Shown one piece after another: positions 1 through 7,390 of a stretch of 64,000 nucleotides of DNA. How positions within the stretch are numbered: position 1 is the stretch's first letter; each line of letters opens with the position of its first letter. The position numbers and the translations under genes were made by a program. The notes under the pieces were generated by a model, which was given only the letters and a program-made list of their open reading frames with translations, was not told the DNA's origin and made no database searches. Source of the DNA: Pseudothauera nasutitermitis (GTDB lineage: Bacteria; Pseudomonadota; Gammaproteobacteria; Burkholderiales; Rhodocyclaceae); contig NZ_SSOC01000005.1 of the NCBI RefSeq assembly GCF_004801295.1, forward strand, positions 310,001-374,000, given 5' to 3'.

Positions 1-672
1 CCGCTGATCGGCAAGGTGGCCAAGGGCGGGAGCACGGCTGCACACCCGCCTGCGGCGGAAAAGGGCGGGCTGAAGCGCGCCGTCCGCGAGGCGATCACCG
101 ATCGCAGCTACCTGCTGCTGCACGCCGGCTTCTTCACCTGCGGCTTCCACATCGCCTTCCTGGTCACCCACCTGCCGGGCGAGGTGGACCTGTGCGGCCT
201 GCCGCCCGCGGTGGCGAGCTGGTCGCTGGCCATCATCGGCCTGGCCAACATCTTCGGCAGCCTGTATGCCGGCTCCTGCATCTCGCGCTACCGCAGCCGC
301 AATGTGCTGGCGGTGATGTACGCTTCCCGCGCGGTGCTGGTGGCCCTGTATCTGGTGGCGCCGAAGACGGAATGGACCTTCTACCTGTTCGCCGCCGGCC
401 TGGGCTTCACCTGGCTGGCCACCGTGCCGCCCACCGCCGCGCTGGTCGGCAAGCTGTTCGGCGTGCGCTATCTGGGCACGCTGTTCGGCCTCACCCTGCT
501 GTCGCACCAGATCGGCGGCTTCCTGGGCGCCTGGCTGGGCGGCCTCAGCATCACCGTGACGGGTGACTACACCTGGATGTGGTACGCCGACATCGCCCTG
601 GCGCTGCTGGCCGCCGTGCTCAACCTGCCGATCCGCGAGGCGCCGGTGGCGCGCGCGCCGCAGCCGGCCTGA
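1..672 (+). CDS. MFS transporter, C-terminal part (5' end outside window)
   Basis: The reading frame is open from the first base, so the N-terminal half lies upstream. The visible 223 residues hold about six hydrophobic spans (roughly residues 37-60, 72-94, 102-121, 125-150, 157-181 and 193-211, counted from the window start), as in the second six-helix bundle of a major facilitator. Short basic loops such as SRYRSRN separate helices, in the usual MFS manner. The style of the sequence recalls the CynX/NimT and monocarboxylate/oxalate-formate groups, but the substrate cannot be told from this half. The inner membrane location is inferred from the helices. It ends 32 bases before the thioesterase gene on the same strand, so the two may be co-transcribed. 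Confidence 0.8.
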   Translation, partial: PLIGKVAKGGSTAAHPPAAEKGGLKRAVREAITDRSYLLLHAGFFTCGFHIAFLVTHLPGEVDLCGLPPAVASWSLAIIGLANIFGSLYAGSCISRYRSRNVLAVMYASRAVLVALYLVAPKTEWTFYLFAAGLGFTWLATVPPTAALVGKLFGVRYLGTLFGLTLLSHQIGGFLGAWLGGLSITVTGDYTWMWYADIALALLAAVLNLPIREAPVARAPQPA

Positions 673-704
673 CCAAGACCACCACAACGAGAGGAGACCC
701 CGCC

Positions 705-1136
705 ATGAGCGCTCTGCGCCCCGACTTCGACGCTGCTGCATTCAACGAACGCGCCGGCGAATACCTGCCCGGCTACCTGGGCATCGAAATCCTCCGCCTG
801 GCGGAACGCACGCTGGAAAGCCGCATGCCGGTGAAGCGGCTGCACCTGGCGCCCAACGAGTTCCTGCACGCCGCCAGCGTGGTGGCGCTGGCCGACACCT
901 CCTGCGGCTACGCCACCATCGCGCATCTGCCGGACGGCGCGCAGTCCTTCACCACCATCGAACTGAAGAGCAACCATCTGGGCACGGTGCGCGAAGGCGC
1001 GATCCGCTGCGTGGCCAGCGCCCAGCACCTGGGACGCACCACCCAGGTATGGGACGCGACAGTGAGCGACGAGGCCACCGGACGCACCATCGCACTGTTC
1101 CGCTGCACGCAGATGATCCTGTGGCCGAAGAACTGA
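705..1136 (+). CDS. PaaI/4HBT-family hotdog thioesterase
   Basis: A 143-residue protein of typical hotdog-thioesterase length. A conserved helix (HAASVVALADTSCGYA, about residues 46-61) matches the long hotdog helix of PaaI/YbgC-type enzymes, with the acidic residue in ALAD near the usual active-site position. It is followed by the beta-sheet half ending in RCTQMIL. Such enzymes hydrolyse acyl- or aryl-CoA thioesters in the cytoplasm; the substrate here is unknown. The start was taken at the ATG preceded by GAGGAG at 691-696; an upstream in-frame extension overlaps the transporter gene and has no homology. A strong hairpin terminator follows directly. Confidence 0.8.
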   Translation: MSALRPDFDAAAFNERAGEYLPGYLGIEILRLAERTLESRMPVKRLHLAPNEFLHAASVVALADTSCGYATIAHLPDGAQSFTTIELKSNHLGTVREGAIRCVASAQHLGRTTQVWDATVSDEATGRTIALFRCTQMILWPKN

Positions 1137-1153
1137 GACGGCGCTGAACACGG

Positions 1154-1189
1154 AAGGGGGCGGTTTCCGCACGGGAAACCGCCCCCTTT
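1154..1189. terminator. Bidirectional intrinsic terminator
   Basis: A perfect 15-bp stem (1154-1168 with 1174-1188) and a 5-base loop GCACG. The stem starts with AA and ends with TT, so both directions get a short T run. It lies between the converging thioesterase (plus) and nadA (minus) genes. Confidence 0.85.
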
Positions 1190-1207
1190 CGTTGTGTGCC
1201 TCCGGAT

Positions 1208-2308
1208 TCAGGACACCGCGAGCATGCGCTCCAGCGCCACCTTGGCCAGTTCGGCCTCGTGCGGCGGCACGCGGATGGCGTTGACCACGTTGCCGTCGGC
1301 CAGGTTTTCCAGCGTCCAGGCCAGGTGCTGCGGGTCGATGCGCTGCATGGTGGAGCACATGCACACGGTGGGCGCCATGAACTGGACGACCTTGCCCTGC
1401 GGTTTCAACTCCTCCGCCAGGCGGTTGACCAGATTCAGCTCGGTGCCCACCAGCCAATGCGTGTTGGGCGGCGCGGCGGTGATGGTCTTGAGGATGTACT
1501 CGGTGGAGCCGACGTAGTCGGAATGGATGCACACGTCCAGGTTGCTCTCCGGGTGGGAGATCACGAAGCCGTCCGGGTGCTGCATGCGCCAGCGGCGGAT
1601 GTGGCTTTCCTGGAACATCTGGTGCACCGAGCAGTGGCCCTTCCACAGCAGGATCTTGGCCTTGGCGATCTGCTCCGGGGTGAGGCCGCCGTATTCCAGG
1701 TCCGGGTCCCACACCACCATCTCGTCGAGCGGGATGCCCTTCTTGTAGCCGGTCCACCGGCCCAGGTGCTGGTCAGGGAAGAACAGCACCTTGTCGCGCT
1801 GGGTGAAGGCCCAGTCGAGAATGGTCGGCGCGTTGGTGGAGGTACAGACGATGCCGCCGTGCTCGCCGCAGAAGGCCTTCAGGTCGGCGGCGGAGTTGAT
1901 GTAGGTGACCGGGGTGATGATCTCGTCCGGCCTGCCGAGCACCTCGGTGAGTTCGCGCCAGCAGCGCTCCACCTTGGCGAGGTTGGCCATGTCGGCCATC
2001 GAACAGCCCGCCGCCAGGTCGGGCAGGATGGCGGTCTGTTCGGGCTTGGACATGATGTCCGCCACTTCGGCCATGAAATGCACGCCGCAGAACACGATGA
2101 ACTCGGCATCGGTCTGCGAGGCCAGGCGGGCGAGCTTGAGCGAATCGCCGGTGAGGTCGGCGTGCTGGTAGACGTCCGCGCGCTGGTAATGGTGGCACAG
2201 CAGCACGGCCTTGTTGCCCAGGCGCGCGCGCGCGGCGCGGATGCGTTCCTGCGCCTCGTCGTCGCGCAGGGTGTTGAAGCGGTCGAAGGCGATGGTCGCG
2301 ACTTGCAT
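1208..2308 (-). CDS. nadA: Quinolinate synthase A
   Basis: NadA condenses iminoaspartate with dihydroxyacetone phosphate to quinolinate, the precursor of NAD, using an oxygen-sensitive [4Fe-4S] cluster. The 366-residue protein has the three cysteine regions expected to bind the cluster (FCGVHFM about residue 100, GIVCTST about residue 190, TVCMCSTM about residue 320) and the CHHYQ and SHPES signatures. The ATG at 2306-2308 begins MQVATIAFD; a longer frame runs back into the rhodanese gene but is its shadow. The rhodanese gene lies 44 bases upstream on the same strand, so co-transcription is likely. No nadB or nadC is in the window. Confidence 0.95.
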   Translation of the reverse strand: MQVATIAFDRFNTLRDDEAQERIRAARARLGNKAVLLCHHYQRADVYQHADLTGDSLKLARLASQTDAEFIVFCGVHFMAEVADIMSKPEQTAILPDLAAGCSMADMANLAKVERCWRELTEVLGRPDEIITPVTYINSAADLKAFCGEHGGIVCTSTNAPTILDWAFTQRDKVLFFPDQHLGRWTGYKKGIPLDEMVVWDPDLEYGGLTPEQIAKAKILLWKGHCSVHQMFQESHIRRWRMQHPDGFVISHPESNLDVCIHSDYVGSTEYILKTITAAPPNTHWLVGTELNLVNRLAEELKPQGKVVQFMAPTVCMCSTMQRIDPQHLAWTLENLADGNVVNAIRVPPHEAELAKVALERMLAVS

Positions 2309-2352
2309 GGTTCTCTGGCTCGGTTGGCTCGGTTTGGAGTGGGCGCGGGTCT

Positions 2353-2805
2353 TCAGCCCTGCTGCCAGGGCAGGCCCGCGTGCCGCCAGCCGCCGACGCG
2401 GTTGCGCTGGCCGTTGGCGTCCTTGTCGCCCTCGAAGCCTTCGAGGACGTTGTAGCAGTTGGCATAGCCGGCCTGCACCGCGGCGCTCGCGGCGGCCTTG
2501 GAGCGCACACCGGAGCGGCACAGGAACAGCACCAGCGCTTCCGCATCGACCTGCTGGCGCAGCTGCGCGATGAAATTGGGGTTGGGCTGCATGCCGGGCC
2601 AGGTCTGCCACTCGATTTCCACGGCACCCGGCACGCGGCCCACCCAGTCCCATTCGGCGCGCGTGCGCACGTCGACCAGCCGGGCACCGGGTGCGAGCCG
2701 CCACACTTCCGCGGCTTCGCGCGGGGTCAGGGCGCCCTGGTAGGGCAGGTTCAGGTCGCGCGCGCGCTGGGCGGCAAGCTGCAGCAGGTCGGATAGGCTG
2801 GTCAT
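2353..2805 (-). CDS. Rhodanese-domain sulfurtransferase
   Basis: A single rhodanese domain protein of 150 residues. The active-site loop CRSGVRS (about residues 95-101) carries the Cys that would form a persulfide, and the LVDVRTRAEWDWVGRVPGA segment is the standard entry motif. It probably moves sulfane sulfur in the cytoplasm; no signal peptide is seen. It precedes nadA on the same strand; a link to Fe-S cluster supply for NadA is possible but only inferred from position. Its start ATG lies 66 bases from the divergent cation transporter gene. Confidence 0.85.
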   Translation of the reverse strand: MTSLSDLLQLAAQRARDLNLPYQGALTPREAAEVWRLAPGARLVDVRTRAEWDWVGRVPGAVEIEWQTWPGMQPNPNFIAQLRQQVDAEALVLFLCRSGVRSKAAASAAVQAGYANCYNVLEGFEGDKDANGQRNRVGGWRHAGLPWQQG

Positions 2806-2871
2806 GGTCGCTGTCCGGCTAGAATCGGGCTTTCAAACCCCGAAGTATACCCGCGGGCCGCGTCTCCATAC
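2806..2871. promoter_or_regulatory. Divergent promoter region, -10-like hexamers only
   Basis: This 66-base gap separates two diverging genes. TAGAAT at 2820-2825 reads toward the transporter gene and TATACT (complement of 2844-2849) reads toward the rhodanese gene. Neither has a convincing -35 hexamer at the right distance, so both are tentative. Confidence 0.3.
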
Positions 2872-4035
2872 ATGGCAACCCTTTCCCCTCCCCCGCCCTC
2901 CGCCACGCCGGCACGCGCCGACGCCATCCAGCGCGTCACCCTGGTGGCCATCGTCACCAACGCCTCGCTGGCCGTCGGCCAGGTGCTGATCGGGCTGGCG
3001 GCCAACGCCTTCAGTCTGGTGGCCGATGCCGCGCACACCTTGTCGGATCTGTTCACCGACGTCATGGTGCTGTTCGCCGCGCGGCGCGGCGCCGAACCGG
3101 CGGATCAGGCACACCCCTACGGCCACGGACGCATCGAAACCGCCACCTCGCTCGCGCTCGGGCTGGTGCTGGTCTGCGTGGGCCTGGGCTTCCTGTGGAG
3201 TTCCGGCATCCGCCTGCAGGACATCGACGCGCTGCCGGAAGTGCACGGCGTGGCGCTCGGCATGGCGCTGTTCACCCTGCTGGCCAAGGAACTGCTGTTC
3301 CGCTACACCCTGCGCGCCGCGCGCCGCCTGCGCGCACCCATGCTCGAAGCCAGTGCCTGGCATGCGCGCTCGGACGCCGCTTCCTCTCTGGTGGTGGCGC
3401 TCGGCATCGCCGGCAGTCTGGCCGGCTATCCTTTCCTGGAACCGCTGGCCGCCGCGCTGGTGGGCTTCCTGATCGTACACATGGGCGTGCGCCTGGCCTG
3501 GCGGGCGCTGCGCGAGCTGGTGGATACCGGGCTGCCGGAAGAGGAACTCACCCGCCTGCGCGCGACCATCCTCGCCACGCCCGGGGTGACCGGCCTGCAC
3601 GATCTGCGCACCCGGCGCATGGCGGACAAGGTGCTGTGCGACGCGCACGTGATGGTCGATCCGCGCATCACCGTGTCGGAAGGCCATCGCATCTCCGACG
3701 AGGTGTATGCGCGGGTGCGCGCCGCGCACCCGGACGTGCAGGAGGTGCTGGTGCACATCGACACCGAGGAGGACGGCACGCTGCAGGGCGTGCCGCCCGG
3801 CCGGCTGCCCGCGCGTGCCGAGGTGCTCGCCCAGGTGCGCGACCTGCTGGGCCCCGACGCCCCGGCGCTGCTGCGCGTGCAGATCCATTGTCTGGGCGAG
3901 CGCCTGGAGGTCGAAGTGCTGCTTGCCACGCCCCCCGGCCTGGGCGCGGATGCACTCAAAAGGCGCGTGGACGAACTGCTCCAGCGGACGCCCGCCTACC
4001 GTTCCCTGACGTTTTTCGTGCATTCCGCACCATAA
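2872..4035 (+). CDS. Cation diffusion facilitator (CDF) metal efflux transporter
   Basis: A 387-residue inner-membrane antiporter of the CDF family, which exports divalent metals such as Zn, Fe or Co in exchange for protons. The transport-site motifs are intact: DAAHTLSD in helix 2 (about residue 46) and HARSDAASS in helix 5 (about residue 164). HPYGHGRIET, the conserved family signature, follows helix 2. About six helices occupy residues 20-215. A long cytoplasmic C-terminal region follows, with one standard dimerisation fold and a second, similar-looking stretch (about residues 310-387), longer than in YiiP-size members. Metal choice cannot be read from the motifs alone. Confidence 0.92.
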   Translation: MATLSPPPPSATPARADAIQRVTLVAIVTNASLAVGQVLIGLAANAFSLVADAAHTLSDLFTDVMVLFAARRGAEPADQAHPYGHGRIETATSLALGLVLVCVGLGFLWSSGIRLQDIDALPEVHGVALGMALFTLLAKELLFRYTLRAARRLRAPMLEASAWHARSDAASSLVVALGIAGSLAGYPFLEPLAAALVGFLIVHMGVRLAWRALRELVDTGLPEEELTRLRATILATPGVTGLHDLRTRRMADKVLCDAHVMVDPRITVSEGHRISDEVYARVRAAHPDVQEVLVHIDTEEDGTLQGVPPGRLPARAEVLAQVRDLLGPDAPALLRVQIHCLGERLEVEVLLATPPGLGADALKRRVDELLQRTPAYRSLTFFVHSAP

Positions 4036-4056
4036 GCGGGCATACGGTTTCAAGCG

Positions 4057-4073
4057 CGCACACAAATGGTGCA
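4057..4073. promoter_or_regulatory. NtrC-type binding site upstream of glnA
   Basis: The sequence CGCACACAAATGGTGCA has the core GCAC-N7-GTGC of the NtrC consensus TGCACCA-N3-TGGTGCA, with a perfect right half. It is centred about 97 bases before the expected start of transcription from the sigma-54 promoter, a normal enhancer distance. Confidence 0.7.
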
Positions 4074-4135
4074 TCAAGCCCGCCCGCCCGCGAAAAATCC
4101 CTTATGGCACAATGCCACACGGCCCCGGAAATGCA

Positions 4136-4151
4136 TGGCACGGTTGCTGCT
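4136..4151 (+). promoter_or_regulatory. Sigma-54 (RpoN) promoter of glnA
   Basis: TGGCACGGTTGCTGCT fits the consensus TGGCACG-N4-TTGCW with a single mismatch. The invariant GG and GC are exactly 10 bases apart. Transcription would start near 4162, about 50 bases before the glnA ATG. Confidence 0.8.
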
Positions 4152-4212
4152 TCGTAGCGCCGCAACGGAGTGACCGTTACCCGAATTTCGCCTCATCTCA
4201 CCAGGAGTGAAT

Positions 4213-5622
4213 ATGAACGCTCAAGAAGTCATGAAGCTGATCAAGGAAAACGAAGTGCGTTTCATCGACCTTCGTTTCACCGACACCCGCGGCAAGGAAC
4301 AGCACGTCGGCCTGCCGGTCTCGGCGTTCGAAGAAGAGCACTTCGAGCACGGCCATCCGTTCGACGGTTCGTCCATCGCCGGCTGGAAGGGCATCCAGGC
4401 CTCCGACATGATCCTCATGCCGGACGCCGCCTCCGCCTACATCGACCCGTTCTACGACGAAACCACCCTGGTGCTGACGTGTGACGTGATCGAGCCGTCC
4501 GACGGCAAGGGCTACGACCGCGACCCGCGCTCCATCGCCAAGCGCGCCGAGGCCTACCTGAAGAGCACCGGCATCGGCGACACCGCCTTCTTCGGCCCGG
4601 AACCCGAATTCTTCATCTTCGACGCCGTCGAATGGTCCATCGACATGTCCGGCGTGTACAGCAAGGTGATCTCCGAGGAGGCCGCCTGGTCGACCGCCGA
4701 CAAGTTCGAAGGCGGCAACATGGGCCACCGTCCGAAGGTCAAGGGCGGCTACTTCCCGGTTCCCCCGGTCGACAGCCTCAACGACATCCGCGCCGCCATG
4801 TGTCTGGCGCTGGAAGGCGTGGGCATCCCGGTGGAAGTGCACCACCACGAAGTGGCCAACGCCGGCCAGTGCGAGATCGGCACCAAGTTCAGCACGCTGA
4901 CCAAGCGCGCCGACTGGACCCAGACGCTGAAGTACATCGTGCACAACGTCGCGCACCAGTACGGCAAGACCGCCACCTTCATGCCCAAGCCCATCGTCGG
5001 CGACAACGGCTCCGGCATGCACGTGCACCAGTCGATCTGGAAGGACGGCCAGAACCTGTTCGCCGGCAACGGCTACGCCGGCCTGTCCGAGACCGCGCTG
5101 TACTACATCGGCGGCATCATCAAGCACGCCAAGGCGCTCAACGCCATCACCAACCCGTCGACCAACTCGTACAAGCGTCTGGTGCCGCACTACGAAGCGC
5201 CGATCAAGCTGGCCTACTCCGCGCGCAACCGTTCGGCTTCCATCCGCATCCCCTACGTCGCCAACCCGAAGGGCCGCCGCATCGAGTCGCGCTTCCCGGA
5301 TCCGGCCGCCAACCCCTACCTGTGCTTCGCCGCGCTGCTGATGGCGGGCCTGGACGGCATCCAGAACAAGATCCACCCGGGCGACCCGGCCGACAAGAAC
5401 CTGTACGACCTGCCGCCCGAAGAAGACGCGAAGATCCCGACCGTCTGCTTCAGCCTGGATCAGGCCCTGGCCGAACTGGACAAGGACCGCGAGTTCCTGA
5501 CCCGCGGCGGCGTGTTCTCCAACGACTTCATCGATGCCTTCATCGAACTGAAGACCGAGGAAGTGAACCGCCTGCGCGTGACCACCCACCCGGTGGAGTT
5601 CGATCTGTACTACAGCCTGTAA
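4213..5622 (+). CDS. glnA: Glutamine synthetase type I
   Basis: GlnA makes glutamine from glutamate, ammonia and ATP as a cytoplasmic dodecamer and is the main entry of ammonium into metabolism. The 469-residue length and motifs are those of GSI-beta: DGSSIAGW near residue 50, the metal/ATP region [19 protein letters not shown], and NRSASIRIP. The adenylylation loop [10 protein letters not shown] is present with the target Tyr at residue 398, so activity is expected to be switched by GlnE. The ATG at 4213 was chosen because AGGAG (4203-4207) precedes it; an in-frame GTG two codons earlier overlaps that site. It is driven by the sigma-54 promoter and NtrC site upstream. Confidence 0.98.
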   Translation: MNAQEVMKLIKENEVRFIDLRFTDTRGKEQHVGLPVSAFEEEHFEHGHPFDGSSIAGWKGIQASDMILMPDAASAYIDPFYDETTLVLTCDVIEPSDGKGYDRDPRSIAKRAEAYLKSTGIGDTAFFGPEPEFFIFDAVEWSIDMSGVYSKVISEEAAWSTADKFEGGNMGHRPKVKGGYFPVPPVDSLNDIRAAMCLALEGVGIPVEVHHHEVANAGQCEIGTKFSTLTKRADWTQTLKYIVHNVAHQYGKTATFMPKPIVGDNGSGMHVHQSIWKDGQNLFAGNGYAGLSETALYYIGGIIKHAKALNAITNPSTNSYKRLVPHYEAPIKLAYSARNRSASIRIPYVANPKGRRIESRFPDPAANPYLCFAALLMAGLDGIQNKIHPGDPADKNLYDLPPEEDAKIPTVCFSLDQALAELDKDREFLTRGGVFSNDFIDAFIELKTEEVNRLRVTTHPVEFDLYYSL

Positions 5623-5652
5623 TCCGGCATCCCGCCGGTTTCATGACGTTCG

Positions 5653-5682
5653 AAAGGGACGGGCATTGCCCGTCCCTTTTTT
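5653..5682 (+). terminator. Intrinsic terminator after glnA
   Basis: A perfect 12-bp GC-rich stem (5653-5664 with 5668-5679), 3-base loop ATT, then a run of six T (5677-5682). It ends the glnA transcript before the DUF4124 gene. Confidence 0.9.
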
Positions 5683-5768
5683 ATGGAGTCTAATTCCTGC
5701 CAGACCGTGCGGTGAATCGATCGCGCGGATCACCGCCGCAACGTCCAGACTCCATACGGACCCATCCG

Positions 5769-6224
5769 ATGCCTTTCCGACTCTTGCCCCTGCTGTTCGC
5801 CGTGCTGGCCGGCAGCGCGCATGCCCAGGTCTATAAGTGCGTGGACGCCACAGGGCGCGTCACCTACACCAACGACCGGGGCGCCTCGAGCGGCTGTACC
5901 GTGCTTTCGCAGGACCTGCCGATTTCCTCGGTACCCGCGCCCGCCGCCAGCGAACCCGCGGCGAACGATTTCCCGCGCGTCAGCCCCGGCTCGCAGCGCG
6001 AGCGCGACGACCGCCGCCGCGCCATCCTGGAAGAAGAGCTGGCCCAGGAGCAGCGCGCCCTGGAGGAAAGCCAGAGTGCGCTGGCCGAGCAGGAGGCCGT
6101 ACGCCACGGCAACGAGCGCAACTACCAGCGCGTGCTGGACCGCCTGCAGCCCTACAAGGACAAGGTGGAACTGCACCAGCGCAACGTCGACGCCATCCAG
6201 CGCGAGTTGCGCGGCCTCAGATAA
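5769..6224 (+). CDS. DUF4124 periplasmic protein
   Basis: A 151-residue exported protein of unknown role. It starts with a signal peptide (MPFRLLPLLFAVLAGSAHA, cleavage expected after AHA). The short DUF4124 domain follows (QVYKCVDATGRVTYTNDRG), with two cysteines, then a proline/alanine linker and a Glu/Arg/Gln-rich predicted coiled coil (about residues 75-150). The same kind of gene often sits between glnA and ntrB in betaproteobacteria, which supports its reality, but no function can be given. The ATG at 5769 was preferred because an upstream in-frame start would place charged residues before the signal peptide. Confidence 0.8.
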   Translation: MPFRLLPLLFAVLAGSAHAQVYKCVDATGRVTYTNDRGASSGCTVLSQDLPISSVPAPAASEPAANDFPRVSPGSQRERDDRRRAILEEELAQEQRALEESQSALAEQEAVRHGNERNYQRVLDRLQPYKDKVELHQRNVDAIQRELRGLR

Positions 6225-6277
6225 ATGCTCCTGGCGCGTGTCTTGCTAGGAACTTCCGGCCAACCAAGACAGCGCCC

Positions 6278-7348
6278 ATGAGCCGACATACCGCCCCCCT
6301 GGAAATGGCCAGCCCGTTCGCCGGGCTGGACTTGCTCTCTTCCGCCGTCGTACTGGTCGACGGCGAGCTGATCATCCGCTACCTCAACCCCGGCGCGGAG
6401 AACCTGTTCGCCATCAGCCAGCGCAAGCTGGTCGGCCAGCCACTCTCCCGCCTGCTCGGCGAACCGCCCGGCCTGTCGGCGGCGCTGTACAACGCCCTGC
6501 ACAGCAGCTGGAGCTATACCGGGCAGGATCTGCGCATCCAGCGCCCCGGCGGCGAGGCCCTGCACCTGGACTGCACGGTCAGCCCGGTGGAAGCCGATGC
6601 AATCCGCCTGCTGCTGGAATTCCGCCCCATCGACGCCCAGCTGCGTGTGGCGCGCGAAGAGCAGCTGCTCCAGCAGCAGCAGGCCAACCGCGAACTGATC
6701 CGCAACCTGGCGCACGAGATCAAGAATCCGCTGGGCGGCATCCGCGGCTCGGCGCAGCTGCTCGAACGCGAACTGGCGGACCCGCAGCTGCGCGAATACA
6801 CCGAGGTGATCATCGCCGAGGCCGACCGCCTGCAGGACCTGATGAACCGCCTGCTCACCTCGCACTCGATGATGCGTCCGGCCCAGCTCAACATCCACGA
6901 CGTGCTCGAACGCGTGCGCCGGCTGATCCTCGCCGAGTTTCCCGAACTCAGCGTGCGGCGCGACTACGACACCAGCCTGCCGCAGCTCACCGCCGACCGC
7001 GAACAACTCATCCAGGCCATCCTCAACATCGTGCGCAACGCCGCCCAGGCGCTCGACGGGCACGGCGAGATCCGCCTGCGCACGCGGGTGGCCCGCCAGG
7101 TCACGCTGGCCAAGCGCCGCTTCAAGCTGGCATTGGAATTGCAAGTGATCGACAACGGCCCCGGCATCCCGGAAGAAATCTGCGACAAGATCTTCTATCC
7201 GCTGGTTTCGGGGCGGGAAGGTGGAAGCGGCCTGGGCCTTTCGCTGGCGCAGAGCTTCATCGAGCAGCACCAGGGGATGATCGAGGTGGAAAGCCGGCCC
7301 GGGCGCACCTGCTTCACCATCCTGTTGCCAATCACCGAGCGATCCTGA
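6278..7348 (+). CDS. glnL: Nitrogen regulation sensor kinase NtrB
   Basis: NtrB phosphorylates NtrC when nitrogen is short and dephosphorylates it when PII binds. The 356-residue soluble protein has an N-terminal PAS domain (about residues 15-115) with no membrane helix, the H-box NLAHEIKNPLGG (His about residue 144), N-box NIVRNAAQAL, and G-boxes DNGPGIP and GSGLGLSLA. The ATG at 6278 gives a normal NtrB N-terminus. It is followed 42 bases later by ntrC, and the gap holds an NtrC-type palindrome, suggesting that ntrC has its own control point besides read-through from ntrB. Confidence 0.95.
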   Translation: MSRHTAPLEMASPFAGLDLLSSAVVLVDGELIIRYLNPGAENLFAISQRKLVGQPLSRLLGEPPGLSAALYNALHSSWSYTGQDLRIQRPGGEALHLDCTVSPVEADAIRLLLEFRPIDAQLRVAREEQLLQQQQANRELIRNLAHEIKNPLGGIRGSAQLLERELADPQLREYTEVIIAEADRLQDLMNRLLTSHSMMRPAQLNIHDVLERVRRLILAEFPELSVRRDYDTSLPQLTADREQLIQAILNIVRNAAQALDGHGEIRLRTRVARQVTLAKRRFKLALELQVIDNGPGIPEEICDKIFYPLVSGREGGSGLGLSLAQSFIEQHQGMIEVESRPGRTCFTILLPITERS

Positions 7349-7367
7349 CGGTCCTGCCGGAAGCGCT

Positions 7368-7384
7368 CGCACCACAATAGTGCA
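7368..7384. promoter_or_regulatory. NtrC-type binding site just before ntrC
   Basis: CGCACCACAATAGTGCA matches the 14 defined positions of TGCACCA-N3-TGGTGCA at 12. It overlaps the region where the ribosome binding site for ntrC would lie, 6 bases before the ATG at 7391, so bound NtrC could block ntrC expression. This is inference from position. Confidence 0.6.
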
Positions 7385-7390
7385 TGCCTT

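Noticed and set aside
4105-4117. TGGCACAATGCCA as a second sigma-54 promoter
   Set aside because: The GC element at the required 10-base spacing is missing. It is listed only as an unexplained palindrome.
5712-5768. An earlier start for the DUF4124 protein
   Set aside because: The added residues are charged and would disrupt the signal peptide; no ribosome site precedes that ATG.
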